DNA of 64,000 nucleotides from Pelagimonas phthalicica (GTDB taxonomy: Bacteria > Pseudomonadota > Alphaproteobacteria > Rhodobacterales > Rhodobacteraceae): assembly GCF_004364805.1 (NCBI RefSeq), contig NZ_SOAP01000001.1, positions 930,001 to 994,000 of the forward strand, in the 5' to 3' direction. Positions 43,957 to 52,411 of the stretch are shown here, piece by piece; within the stretch, counting starts at the first letter, position 1; the number at the start of each line of letters is the position of its first letter. Under the pieces are notes generated by a model. That model was not told the origin of the DNA. It ran no database searches and was given only the letters and a program-made list of their open reading frames with translations. The position numbers were made by a program, and so were the translations under genes.

Positions 43957-45927
43957 TCATTCCGCAGCTATCTTTGTGGCAATCGGTTGCACCTTGGTGT
44001 CGCGGATCTGCAATGTCGCCGAGATCTTGCCCTTGCGGCCATCCTCATAGGTGACCTCCGTCTCGGTATAGATCTCATCCTTGCCGCCATATAGCGCCTC
44101 AACCAGATCACCGAACTTCTCACCAATGATCTTGCGCCGCACCTTCTTGGTCCGGGTCAACTCGCCATCATCCGCGTCCAGCTCTTTGTGAAGCACCAAG
44201 AAGCGGTGGATCTGACAACCCGCCAACATATCATCCTGCGCGATCGAGATATTGGTCTCCTCGATATGGCTCTGGATCGTATCCAGCACCTGAGGATGCC
44301 CGGCCAGTTCCTGATAAGAGGCATAGGCGATGTTGTTACGCTCGGCCCAGTTGCCCACGGCCGTCAGGTCAATATTCACAAAGGCCGTGCACCGATCCTT
44401 GCCCGCGCCAAACACGACAACTTCAAGGATATCCGGATAGAACTTCAGCTTGTTCTCAACATATTTCGGCGCAAACATTGCCCCATCGGACATTTTGCCG
44501 ACATCCTTGATCCGGTCGATGATCCGCAGATGCCCCGTATCCTTCTCAAAGAAGCCAGCATCGCCCGTGGCCACCCAGCCCTCGGCATCCTTGGTACCGG
44601 CGGTGCTTTCGGCATTGTTGTAGTATTCCACAAACACACCGGGGGACCGGTAATAAACCTCGCCGCTCTCGGCGATCTTCACCTCGACCCCAGGGCTTGG
44701 CACCCCAACCGTGTCCGAGCGCACCTCGCCATCAGGTTGCTGGGTGATAAACACCGTCGCTTCGGTCTGGCCATAAAGCTGCTTCAGGTTGATCCCCAAA
44801 GAGCGATAGAAATCAAACAGTTCCGGACCAATCGCCTCGCCCGCCGTATACCCGATCCGTACTTTGGAAAAGCCGAGCGCGTTCTTGAGCGGACCATAGG
44901 TGGTGAATTCGCCCAGCGCATATTTCAACCGGTCGAACAATCCGACGGGCTTGCCCTCCAACAGGTCAGGGCCAACCTTGCGAGCATGGTCCATGAAATA
45001 GTGGAACATCTTTCGCTTAAAGGTGCCCGCATCCTCCATCCGGATCATGATCTGCGTCAGCTGGCCCTCAAACACCGCTGGCGGCGCGAAATAATAGCTC
45101 GGGGCGATCTCGCGCAGATCCGTCATCATCGTCTCAGCGCTTTCCGGGCAGTTCACGCAGAAGCCCGACCAATAGGCCTGACCCAGAGAAAAGATGAAAT
45201 CCCCAACCCAGGCCATCGGCAGATAAGCCAGGATCTCTTCTTTCTCACTCAGACTGTCGAATTCCGAACTGGCCTTGGCCGTCTCGACAATATTGCGGTT
45301 CGACAGAACCACGCCCTTGGGCTTCCCGGTGGTCCCCGAGGTGTAGAGCATCACGCATGTGCTGTCATAAGTCAGCGCGGCGCGGCGCGATTTCAGCTCC
45401 TCGATATATTCATCATAGGCCGCCCGACCCTGATCCTGCACATGGCTGAACTGATGCAACCTGCGATGGTCGTATTTGCGCATCCCGCGTGGATCGACAT
45501 AGAGCATATGTTCGAATTGATGCAGGTGCTCCTGGATATCGATAACCTTATCGACCTGCTCCTGATCCGCCGCGATGACAAAGCGCGCCCCGCAATGGGA
45601 CAGCACATATTCCATCTCTTCGGCCACCGCATCCTGATAGAGCGGCACAGGCACCGCACCCACCATTTGGGACGCCAACATTGACCAATACAGATACGGA
45701 CGGTTGCGGCCGATAATCGCCACATGATCCCCTGGGTTCACCCCAAGGTTCAGCAGACCAAGCGCCAGCGCTTCAATCTCGTCCGAGGTTTCTTTCCAGG
45801 TCCAGCTTTGCCAGATCCCGAATTCCTTTTCCCGATAAGCGGGTCGGTCGCCGAACTTTTCGACGTTGCGCTGCAATAATGCAGGTACCGAGCACAGCCC
45901 ATCTGTGCCCTCAGCCAATCCAGCCAC
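43957..45927 (-). CDS. Long-chain acyl-CoA synthetase (AMP-binding)
   Basis: Adenylate-forming CoA ligase of 656 residues. P-loop motif MLYTSGTTGKPKGVVLSN near 192-209, A-site YGQTEATVFITQQ near 388, and WVATGDAGFFEKDTGHLRIIDRIKD near 455-480 with the conserved Asp and Arg. The lid ends LTRTKKVRRKIIGEKF near 597. Length and the insert after the P-loop match long-chain/fatty-acid-type synthetases often adjoining Liv-type transporters. It heads the liv run on the minus strand. Substrate inferred: a carboxylic acid imported by the transporter. Confidence 0.9.
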   Translation of the reverse strand: MAGLAEGTDGLCSVPALLQRNVEKFGDRPAYREKEFGIWQSWTWKETSDEIEALALGLLNLGVNPGDHVAIIGRNRPYLYWSMLASQMVGAVPVPLYQDAVAEEMEYVLSHCGARFVIAADQEQVDKVIDIQEHLHQFEHMLYVDPRGMRKYDHRRLHQFSHVQDQGRAAYDEYIEELKSRRAALTYDSTCVMLYTSGTTGKPKGVVLSNRNIVETAKASSEFDSLSEKEEILAYLPMAWVGDFIFSLGQAYWSGFCVNCPESAETMMTDLREIAPSYYFAPPAVFEGQLTQIMIRMEDAGTFKRKMFHYFMDHARKVGPDLLEGKPVGLFDRLKYALGEFTTYGPLKNALGFSKVRIGYTAGEAIGPELFDFYRSLGINLKQLYGQTEATVFITQQPDGEVRSDTVGVPSPGVEVKIAESGEVYYRSPGVFVEYYNNAESTAGTKDAEGWVATGDAGFFEKDTGHLRIIDRIKDVGKMSDGAMFAPKYVENKLKFYPDILEVVVFGAGKDRCTAFVNIDLTAVGNWAERNNIAYASYQELAGHPQVLDTIQSHIEETNISIAQDDMLAGCQIHRFLVLHKELDADDGELTRTKKVRRKIIGEKFGDLVEALYGGKDEIYTETEVTYEDGRKGKISATLQIRDTKVQPIATKIAAE

Positions 45928-46245
45928 GTTTTGTCCTCCCTAATACCGGCTCCTCAACCGGTACCAAATCAGTGACCCCGTTTCGCGGGTCTGATCGTTG
46001 AAACGATTCTGTCACCATTTTGGTCAGGCTCTAACTTCCCGGTCAACTTTTTCCTGAACATTTCCCAAATCTTACGAATTGTAACAGCGCTCCGATTGCC
46101 CTTGGCCTCGCCGGAAAAACGGCGTTACTCTGGGGATAGAACACAGGGCAGAGCCTGCCGCTTTGACGCAACATCGATGCTTTCACGATCTTGCGGGATG
46201 GTGGATGGGGCGATGTCCAAAGGACAAGCGGCACCCGACATCCCC
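45928..46245. other. Divergent intergenic region, acyl-CoA synthetase / histidine kinase
   Basis: 318 bases that must hold the promoters of the synthetase (leftward) and of the kinase operon (rightward). I could not assign -10/-35 boxes with confidence. A small hairpin CGCCG-gaaaaa-CGGCG (46109-46124) and family 2 repeat copy R (46192-46240) occupy the kinase side. Confidence 0.5.
46192..46240 (+). repeat. Dispersed stem-loop repeat, family 2, copy R
   Basis: TGCGGGATGGTGGATGGGGCG, centre stem TGTCC-aaa-GGACA (46214-46226), then AGCGGCACCCGAC. It ends six bases before the preferred start of the histidine kinase and lies within longer candidate reading frames of that gene. Confidence 0.7.
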
Positions 46246-48132
46246 ATGACCAACCAAGCCCTCACCCAAGCTGGTTTGAACCTCATCCAACAGGCGCTGT
46301 CGATCTATGACAGCGACCTGAAGCTGGCCGTCTGCAACGCGCCCTTTGCCGAAATGTTCAACCTCCCCAAAGAGCTCACCACCCCAGGGGCTTCCTTTGC
46401 CGACACCATCCGCCATCTGGTTGGCAAAGGCGAATATGGCGAAGTGGATGATGTCGAAAGCTTCGTCCAGGACCGCGTGGAGACCGCCCTCGCCTTTCAA
46501 CCCCATTATGTCGAACGCACCCGCTCCAACGGACGCATGCTCTCCATCGAAGGGGCCCCGCTTCCGCAGGGCGGTTGGGTCACGGTCTATACCGATATCA
46601 CGGAAACCAAGGCTCAGGAACGTCTGCTGCGCACCCGCTCGGAACAACTATCAGAAGAAGTCCTGAAACGCTCCGAAGAGCTTTCAGCCACCAACCGCGC
46701 CCTCGCCGCCACCAACAAGGCCCTGATGGAGGCGCGGCGCGAATTGACCGAGATGGAGGCGCGCACCCGCCTCACCACCGAAATGATGCCCGCCCATATC
46801 GCCCGGGTCGATGCCAATGGTCGCTACACCTTTTCCAACCGTCGCCTGCATATGGTGATGCCCGGGCGCCCGGCCTCTATCGTCGGGCGTCACTTCAGCG
46901 ATGCCTTGGGCAAACAGGCCTATGCCAAGATCCTCCCACATTTCGAAGCTGCACTCGAGGGGCGGCAGAACACCTTTGAGTTCACACACGAGGCCTCGTC
47001 CCGCCGTATTCGCGTCGTCTTTACCCCAGATCCGTTGGAACCCGGGGTCTATATCCTCTCGCAGGATGTCACCGAAGAAACCCAGACCCGCGCCGCCCTG
47101 CAACAGACCCGCCGACGTGAAATGGCCGCGCAGCTGACCAGCGGCATGGCGCATGATTTCTCCAACTTGCTGACCATCATTCTGGGCATGCAATCGAAAC
47201 TGGAACGCATGTATCTCGGCTCCAATGCCGAACCGCTCATCGCCGCCACGCTTCAGGCCGCGCGCCGCGGTGGCCGATTGCTGAACCGTATTGCCGACAT
47301 CACCGCCCATCGCCGCTGGCAACCTGAGGCGCTCGCACTTGGTCCGTTCTTAGGCGACTTGCAAACTCTCGCGACCCCGTCCCTGCCCTCTGGCATCACA
47401 TTACAGGTCGCCGATGAAACCCAGAATCGGCTTATGGTCGATCATGGTTTGCTTCAGGACGCGCTGTTGAACCTGATCCTCAACGCCCGCGATGCCTGCA
47501 AAGATGTCGGCACAATTCGGGTGATCGCGCAAGAATTCAAAGACACCTGGTTGCAAATCAGCGTCACCGATACCGGCCCTGGTTTTAGCGAAGAGGCGCT
47601 CGACCACGCGCTTGACCCGTTTTTTACCACCAAGGGCGGCGAAGGTTCCGGCCTCGGCCTTGCCATGGTCTATGATATGACCAAGCTGGCGGGGGGCGAT
47701 ATGCGCCTGTCCAACACCGCCACCGGGGCCGAGATTCGCCTGCGCCTGCCGCTGCGCCGTGCCATCGACCTGCCCAAGGCTGGGCTAGTCATGTTGGTCG
47801 AAGATAGCCCGGATATTCGCACATCGGTGCGAGAAATGCTCACCGATCTGGAATTCACCGTGGTCGAGGCCGCCTCGGTCGCCGAGGCCCGCGCCCTGGC
47901 GCAAGACCTGCCCGATATTGTCCTTGTCCTGTCGGATATTTCGCTGGAGGGTGAGGAACCCGGCCTCGATTTGGCTGATCATCTGCCCAATCTGCCCTTG
48001 CGGCTGATGACCTCATTGCCGCCCGACCACCCCTTGCACGAAAAGGCCCGTGCCCGTGTGCCCGTTTTGGCCAAACCCTTTGACGCGCAGGCATTGACCC
48101 GGTTTCTCGGCCTTGGAAAGGATCAGAAATGA
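46246..48132 (+). CDS. PAS-containing hybrid sensor histidine kinase
   Basis: Hybrid kinase of 628 residues without membrane segments, so probably cytoplasmic. Order: a PAS-like domain (about 10-120; SIYDSDLKLAVCNAPFAEMF), a coiled coil (about 125-175), a second PAS (about 180-285; FSNRRLHMVMPGRPASIVGRHF), the phosphoacceptor His303 in SGMAHDFSNLL, an ATP-binding domain (NARDAC, DTGPGFSEEALDH, GEGSGLGLAMVYDM) and a C-terminal receiver with Asp564 in VLSDISLEGEE. Start uncertain: upstream in-frame ATGs at 46096 and 46213 read through the repeat. Its stop overlaps the regulator start in ATGA. Signal unknown. Confidence 0.88.
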   Translation: MTNQALTQAGLNLIQQALSIYDSDLKLAVCNAPFAEMFNLPKELTTPGASFADTIRHLVGKGEYGEVDDVESFVQDRVETALAFQPHYVERTRSNGRMLSIEGAPLPQGGWVTVYTDITETKAQERLLRTRSEQLSEEVLKRSEELSATNRALAATNKALMEARRELTEMEARTRLTTEMMPAHIARVDANGRYTFSNRRLHMVMPGRPASIVGRHFSDALGKQAYAKILPHFEAALEGRQNTFEFTHEASSRRIRVVFTPDPLEPGVYILSQDVTEETQTRAALQQTRRREMAAQLTSGMAHDFSNLLTIILGMQSKLERMYLGSNAEPLIAATLQAARRGGRLLNRIADITAHRRWQPEALALGPFLGDLQTLATPSLPSGITLQVADETQNRLMVDHGLLQDALLNLILNARDACKDVGTIRVIAQEFKDTWLQISVTDTGPGFSEEALDHALDPFFTTKGGEGSGLGLAMVYDMTKLAGGDMRLSNTATGAEIRLRLPLRRAIDLPKAGLVMLVEDSPDIRTSVREMLTDLEFTVVEAASVAEARALAQDLPDIVLVLSDISLEGEEPGLDLADHLPNLPLRLMTSLPPDHPLHEKARARVPVLAKPFDAQALTRFLGLGKDQK

Positions 48133-48827
48133 GCGCCCTCGTCACCATTCTCGATGATGAACCCGCCATTCGCGATATGCTCTCCGAAGCGCTGACCGAG
48201 GCCGGTTTTCGCACCCTGACCTTTGCCCGTGCAACCGAGTTTGAGGCCGCTCTGCGCCGCACAACGCCGGATGTCTGCCTTGTCGATCTGGGCCTGCCCG
48301 ATCGTGACGGGCTGTCTGTGGTCCACCGTCTGGCCCTGGAACAGGGGGCGACGATCATCATCATTTCGGGACGCGCGCAGGTGCAGGACAAGATCACCGG
48401 ACTCGAGCTCGGGGCAGATGATTACATCATCAAACCCTTTGATCCAGCCGAAGTCGTCGCCCGTATCCGCGCCCGACTGCGCGGCCCGAAATCGTCGGCA
48501 CCGCAAGGGGATACCGCGCATTTCAACGGCTGGACGGCGCATTTTGACCGCTATGCACTTGTGGACCAATCCGGCGATGAAACCCCGTTCAGCCATGCCG
48601 AAGGCGAGGTGCTGCGCCTGTTCCTGCAAAGCCCCAAACGCCTGATTTCCCGCGCCCATATGCAGGAAACCCTGGGTGGTGCCGCCGGAGAAAGCTTTGA
48701 TCGCGCCATGGATGTGCGCATTTCACGCCTGCGCACCAAGCTCAAGGAAGACCCGAAAAACCCACGCCTGATCAAGACGATCTACGGCGCGGGCTATATC
48801 TTTTTGGGTGATGTGGAGTGGGCCTGA
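48129..48827 (+). CDS. OmpR/PhoB family response regulator
   Basis: Two-domain regulator of 232 residues. The receiver (about 1-120) has the acidic pair Asp9-Asp10, phosphoacceptor Asp53 in CLVDLGLPDRDG, Thr/Ser switch IIIISGRAQ and Lys in YIIKPFDPAEV. The C-terminal winged helix (about 135-230) shows GEVLRLFLQSPKRLISRAHMQE, DRAMDVRISRLRTKLKEDPKNPRLIKTIYGAGYIF. The 4-base overlap with the upstream hybrid kinase makes it the cognate regulator. Target genes are not apparent. Confidence 0.92.
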   Translation: MSALVTILDDEPAIRDMLSEALTEAGFRTLTFARATEFEAALRRTTPDVCLVDLGLPDRDGLSVVHRLALEQGATIIIISGRAQVQDKITGLELGADDYIIKPFDPAEVVARIRARLRGPKSSAPQGDTAHFNGWTAHFDRYALVDQSGDETPFSHAEGEVLRLFLQSPKRLISRAHMQETLGGAAGESFDRAMDVRISRLRTKLKEDPKNPRLIKTIYGAGYIFLGDVEWA

Positions 48828-48839
48828 ATTGCCTGCCCC

Positions 48840-50945
48840 TTATTGCCAGCCGACAACAATTCGATCCGGGCCACTCAGATCATCCGCTGCGCGCGTTTGC
48901 AATTTGTCCTCGCCAATCCCGCGCTCAATCAAGGCCTGACGCACCGCCTCGGCACGGCGACGGCTGAGTTGCCGATTAAGCGCGGGTATCTCAGACACGC
49001 TGACCTGGGCAGAAATCACCCCGGTTTGGCCACCAAACCGCGCGCATTGCCGGGCCACCGCAGCGTGATGGGCCAGCGGCCAATAGCTGCGAAATGCGGG
49101 GATGAATCGCCCGCGTTCAAAGGGAATCTCGGGCACGGCGCGGCTTTGGCGGGTGCAGGCGTCGACACTGGGTTCAAAGCTGAGCGAAGGCAGCCAATAG
49201 CCGCTGGAAAACACCTGAGCCTCGTCCAGAAACACATGCCTGCGCCGTGTCCCTTCCAAGGGGGGGGCGGCAGTGTCGACGTGAACAGTCAGGCCGGGCA
49301 TATCCGCACGCATCCGTTCCTGCAACGCGCCCGCCTCCATTCCGGGCAAGGCAAACACCGTTAGCGAAGTCTGACCTTCGTCAAAATCCAACGTGAACCC
49401 GTCAACAAGATCCAACCAATCGGACAAATACGCCAAGCGGGTCAACACATCCCCACCGTCACCGTCAGGCGCGACCCGAACCGTGCCGCGCAAGGGGGGG
49501 AGGCCAAAAACCTCGGCCAAACTGTCCGGCGTCAAGCCTGCAGGCAGCTTGCCTATGATTGTACCGCCAATGGCCGCGTCAAAGGTGACAGAGAACCGAG
49601 CGGGCGCACCATCATCTTCGAGCAACACAGACATGGTTCCGGCTTGCCCCAAGACCTGCGCCGCCTTGTGCCGTGCAGCGGGATCTTTGGCGGTGCCGGT
49701 GATCTCGATATTGCCATCAATCAGGCTCAACTCGCCTCTATTAAGCGCTGCCAAAGCTGGCAAAGCCCGCCAAAACGGGTCCGACCAACTCCCAAGGTCA
49801 GGATGCGGGGCAAAGCTCAATCTGGCCGAAACCGTCTCGGCAAAGCCCGCCTGCCATGCCAGGTATTCCTCAGGCGACAGGCTTTGAGCCTCGGCCTTGC
49901 CCCAGAAATTTGCAGGAACATGACCGCTCAGCGTCAATTGCGCCCCATCCCAGGACGCGGTGAGCGTCAGCGCTTTGCCATCGCCTTCTGGGACAAAGGC
50001 CAGTTGAACCGTGTACCCATCAGGGGCTTCATCCGCGCGCTGGGTCAAACCCGCGATTTGGTCCGCCGACAAAGGACCGCCCTGCACATAAATCACCCCC
50101 GGCGCGACCGACAGGCTGCCATGGGGCAAAGGGGCAAACAGGGTCAGGCCCAGCTCCAGGGCCTGCTCAAATCCGGTATAATCCAAGGCGAAAGGTGCGT
50201 GCGTGAAATCAGCTGCAAAACCTGACAACGCCTCGGGCAGGACATCCGGCGGCAATTTCCCGGCGGCGCTTGCCCCCATGATTGCATCCCGTGTCAGGGT
50301 GACGTGATAGGGCAGGCCATCATCTACCGCGCGCAGATCCGTCGCACTCTCATAGCCATCGGGCACAACTGCCCAGCGCTGTTCCAATGCTTTCTTTTGC
50401 GTTGGCAAGTGGATTTGCCCGGTTATCTGCACTCTGCGCCCCGTCAACTGCGCCTCGCCCTGCATCAAACGGGGCATGTCCTGCGCCAAGCGATGGGCAA
50501 GCTCAGCCCAATCGCGATCAGGCACTCCTGCCGCAACCGTCAGATCAGCCTCTTGTAGCGCAAGAGCCGCCAAAATGGCGGCCTTGCTTGGCTCATCCGG
50601 GACAAAACCTGCGACCGAGACCTTCCCGTCCTGCACCTCGAAACGAATGTCAAACGGATCGGCATTGGGCAGGATGACCCAGTCTCCGATCACATGTTCC
50701 ACCCCATCCAAAGCAGTAAGGCGCGCCTCGATGCTGCGCGCCTCTGCTTCGGTCTCCACCCGGCCCGAGGCGGTGATTTCCCGCCCTTTGACCGTTATCC
50801 GCACGGGATGTTTTTCTTGATAGACCGCCCCATCCGCGGCGGCCTTTATCCCGGCGGCAACCAGGGCGTTTTCATCAGGAACCTGAAACACACCCAGCCC
50901 GATCACCGCCAGAATGATCGCGATTATGGCAAAGAAATCGCGCAA
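48840..50945 (-). CDS. BON and OmpA-like domain envelope protein
   Basis: Protein of 701 residues with one N-terminal membrane segment (about 4-20), then a BON domain (about 40-110; ITASGRVETEAEARSIEARLTALDGVEHVIGD), several further BON-like alpha/beta modules (for example VSVAGFVPDEPSKAAILAALA, LTLSGHVPANFWG) and an OmpA-like C-terminus (ALNRQLSRRRAEAVRQALIERGI) that lacks the HTD and Asn-Arg-Arg of the canonical domain. The plan resembles the protein at 6224-8176. The start is a TTG without a clear ribosome-binding site, nine bases after the aminotransferase stop, so the exact N-terminus is uncertain. Likely periplasmic. Confidence 0.75.
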   Translation of the reverse strand: MRDFFAIIAIILAVIGLGVFQVPDENALVAAGIKAAADGAVYQEKHPVRITVKGREITASGRVETEAEARSIEARLTALDGVEHVIGDWVILPNADPFDIRFEVQDGKVSVAGFVPDEPSKAAILAALALQEADLTVAAGVPDRDWAELAHRLAQDMPRLMQGEAQLTGRRVQITGQIHLPTQKKALEQRWAVVPDGYESATDLRAVDDGLPYHVTLTRDAIMGASAAGKLPPDVLPEALSGFAADFTHAPFALDYTGFEQALELGLTLFAPLPHGSLSVAPGVIYVQGGPLSADQIAGLTQRADEAPDGYTVQLAFVPEGDGKALTLTASWDGAQLTLSGHVPANFWGKAEAQSLSPEEYLAWQAGFAETVSARLSFAPHPDLGSWSDPFWRALPALAALNRGELSLIDGNIEITGTAKDPAARHKAAQVLGQAGTMSVLLEDDGAPARFSVTFDAAIGGTIIGKLPAGLTPDSLAEVFGLPPLRGTVRVAPDGDGGDVLTRLAYLSDWLDLVDGFTLDFDEGQTSLTVFALPGMEAGALQERMRADMPGLTVHVDTAAPPLEGTRRRHVFLDEAQVFSSGYWLPSLSFEPSVDACTRQSRAVPEIPFERGRFIPAFRSYWPLAHHAAVARQCARFGGQTGVISAQVSVSEIPALNRQLSRRRAEAVRQALIERGIGEDKLQTRAADDLSGPDRIVVGWQ

Positions 50946-50954
50946 TGCTTTGGC

Positions 50955-51818
50955 TTAGATCGCCGCCTTGCGGCTTTCGTCCAGATAGATCTCACGCAGG
51001 CGCGCCGCGCGGGTGCCAGGAACACCCTCACCAATGGCTTTGCCGTCGATCTCGACCACAGGCATCACGAAAGTCGAAGCCGAGGTGATAAAGGCCTCAT
51101 CCGCGCCCTGTGCCTCTTCGATGGTAAAGTTGCGCTCTTCAACCTCCATCTGTGCCTCGCGCGCGAAACGCAGCACAGCGGCGCGGGTGATGCCGTGCAA
51201 AATATCAGTGGACAGTGCGCGGGTTACGATCTTGTTGCCCTTGATGAAATAGGCGTTGTTCGAGGTGCCCTCGGTCACAAAGCCATCCTCAACCATCCAA
51301 GCATCATCACAACCGGCTTTCTTGGCCATCATCTTGCCCATGGACGGGTAGAGCAGCTGCGTGGTCTTGATGTCACGACGCCCCCAGCGCACATCCTCGA
51401 TCGAAATCACCTTGATCCCGGTCTTGGCGGCCGGGCTATCGGCCAGGCCAGGTTTGTTCTGGGTGAACAGCACTACAGTGGGCTTGACCTCTTCGGGGTC
51501 GGGGAAAACGAAATCACGATCCGAAGCTGCGCCACGAGTGACCTGCAGATAGATCATGCCCTCGTCGATCTCATTGATTTCAACCAGTTTGCGGTGGATA
51601 TCGAGCAGATCGTCAAACGCCTCGGGCTTGGGCATGTCCAACTCGTTCAAGGACCGCTCCAACCGTTTGATATGGCCATCAAAGTCAATCAATTTGCCGC
51701 CCAGCACGCTGGTGACTTCATAGACACCATCCGCCATCAGGAACGCCCGGTCAAAGATCGATACTTTGGCTTCGGTTTCGGGCAGGTAATCTCCGTTCAC
51801 GTAAACGGTGCGTGTCAT
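50955..51818 (-). CDS. D-amino-acid aminotransferase family (class IV PLP)
   Basis: Fold-type IV aminotransferase of 287 residues. The PLP Lys is Lys151 in WGRRDIKTTQLL, the context that distinguishes D-amino-acid transaminase (DIK) from branched-chain enzymes. FDRAFLMADGVYEV near 22-35 and EGTSNNAYFI near 185 are the other family blocks. It would interconvert D-alanine or D-glutamate and 2-oxo acids. It overlaps the Nudix gene by 4 bases (ATGA) and shares an operon with dgcA and dgcN, which supports D-amino-acid catabolism. Confidence 0.85.
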   Translation of the reverse strand: MTRTVYVNGDYLPETEAKVSIFDRAFLMADGVYEVTSVLGGKLIDFDGHIKRLERSLNELDMPKPEAFDDLLDIHRKLVEINEIDEGMIYLQVTRGAASDRDFVFPDPEEVKPTVVLFTQNKPGLADSPAAKTGIKVISIEDVRWGRRDIKTTQLLYPSMGKMMAKKAGCDDAWMVEDGFVTEGTSNNAYFIKGNKIVTRALSTDILHGITRAAVLRFAREAQMEVEERNFTIEEAQGADEAFITSASTFVMPVVEIDGKAIGEGVPGTRAARLREIYLDESRKAAI

Positions 51819-52411
51819 GTCTTGGTCTCCGGCATGAGATGAAGCGCTGCATATTGCAGCAAGATAACGGTTTTTGCATCGCGGATGCGGCCATCGCCGA
51901 TCATGGCCAAAGCCTCACCCAGCGGCAAGTCGAGAATTTCGATTTCTTCGCCCTCTTCGCGAAGACCTCCGAATTTTTGTTGCGCTTCGTCTGCGCTGTA
52001 TTGCGCGGCGAAATAGTGCATGCGTTCGGTGATAGATCCGGGCGAGGAATAGAGTTCAAACAGGAATTCTGGGGCGGTCAAAGCCAATCCCAACTCTTCC
52101 TGGGCCTCTTCACAAATCCGTTCTTCGGGGGCGGTGCCCTCAAGCAACCCTGCCGCGGCCTCGATCAGGTGCGGATCACCATCATTATTATAAGCGACCG
52201 GCCAACGAAACTGCCGCCCCAGCAAAATATGGCGACGCATGGGATCATAAGGCAGGATCGTCGCGCCATCGCCGCGATCATAGGTTTCGCGCCATTGCTC
52301 TGACACCGCGCCATCGGAAAACTGGAACCGCAACCGCGTGGTCTTGAGCACCGCCCAATTGTCAGACAGCAGGCGCTCTTCCAGAATGTCCCACTTGGTG
52401 TTTACCCCCAC
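51815..52411 (-). CDS. Nudix family hydrolase with a degenerate Nudix box
   Basis: Protein of 198 residues with a Nudix fold resembling ADP-sugar pyrophosphatases: ILPYDPMRRHILLGRQFRWPVAYN near 50-73 and the box region AAAGLLEGTAPEERICEEAQEELGL near 86-110. The EExxEE metal core (EEAQEE) is kept, but the box is one residue short and the usual RE dipeptide reads EE, so activity may be altered or lost. The start is GTG with GGAGA upstream, ten bases inside dgcA. Its place between dgcA and the aminotransferase ties it to D-amino-acid use by context only. Confidence 0.75.
   Translation of the reverse strand: MGVNTKWDILEERLLSDNWAVLKTTRLRFQFSDGAVSEQWRETYDRGDGATILPYDPMRRHILLGRQFRWPVAYNNDGDPHLIEAAAGLLEGTAPEERICEEAQEELGLALTAPEFLFELYSSPGSITERMHYFAAQYSADEAQQKFGGLREEGEEIEILDLPLGEALAMIGDGRIRDAKTVILLQYAALHLMPETKT

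Noticed and set aside
44188-45684. 498-residue open frame on the plus strand
   Set aside because: Antisense shadow of the acyl-CoA synthetase; His/Gly/Arg-rich composition typical of reversed GC-rich coding sequence.
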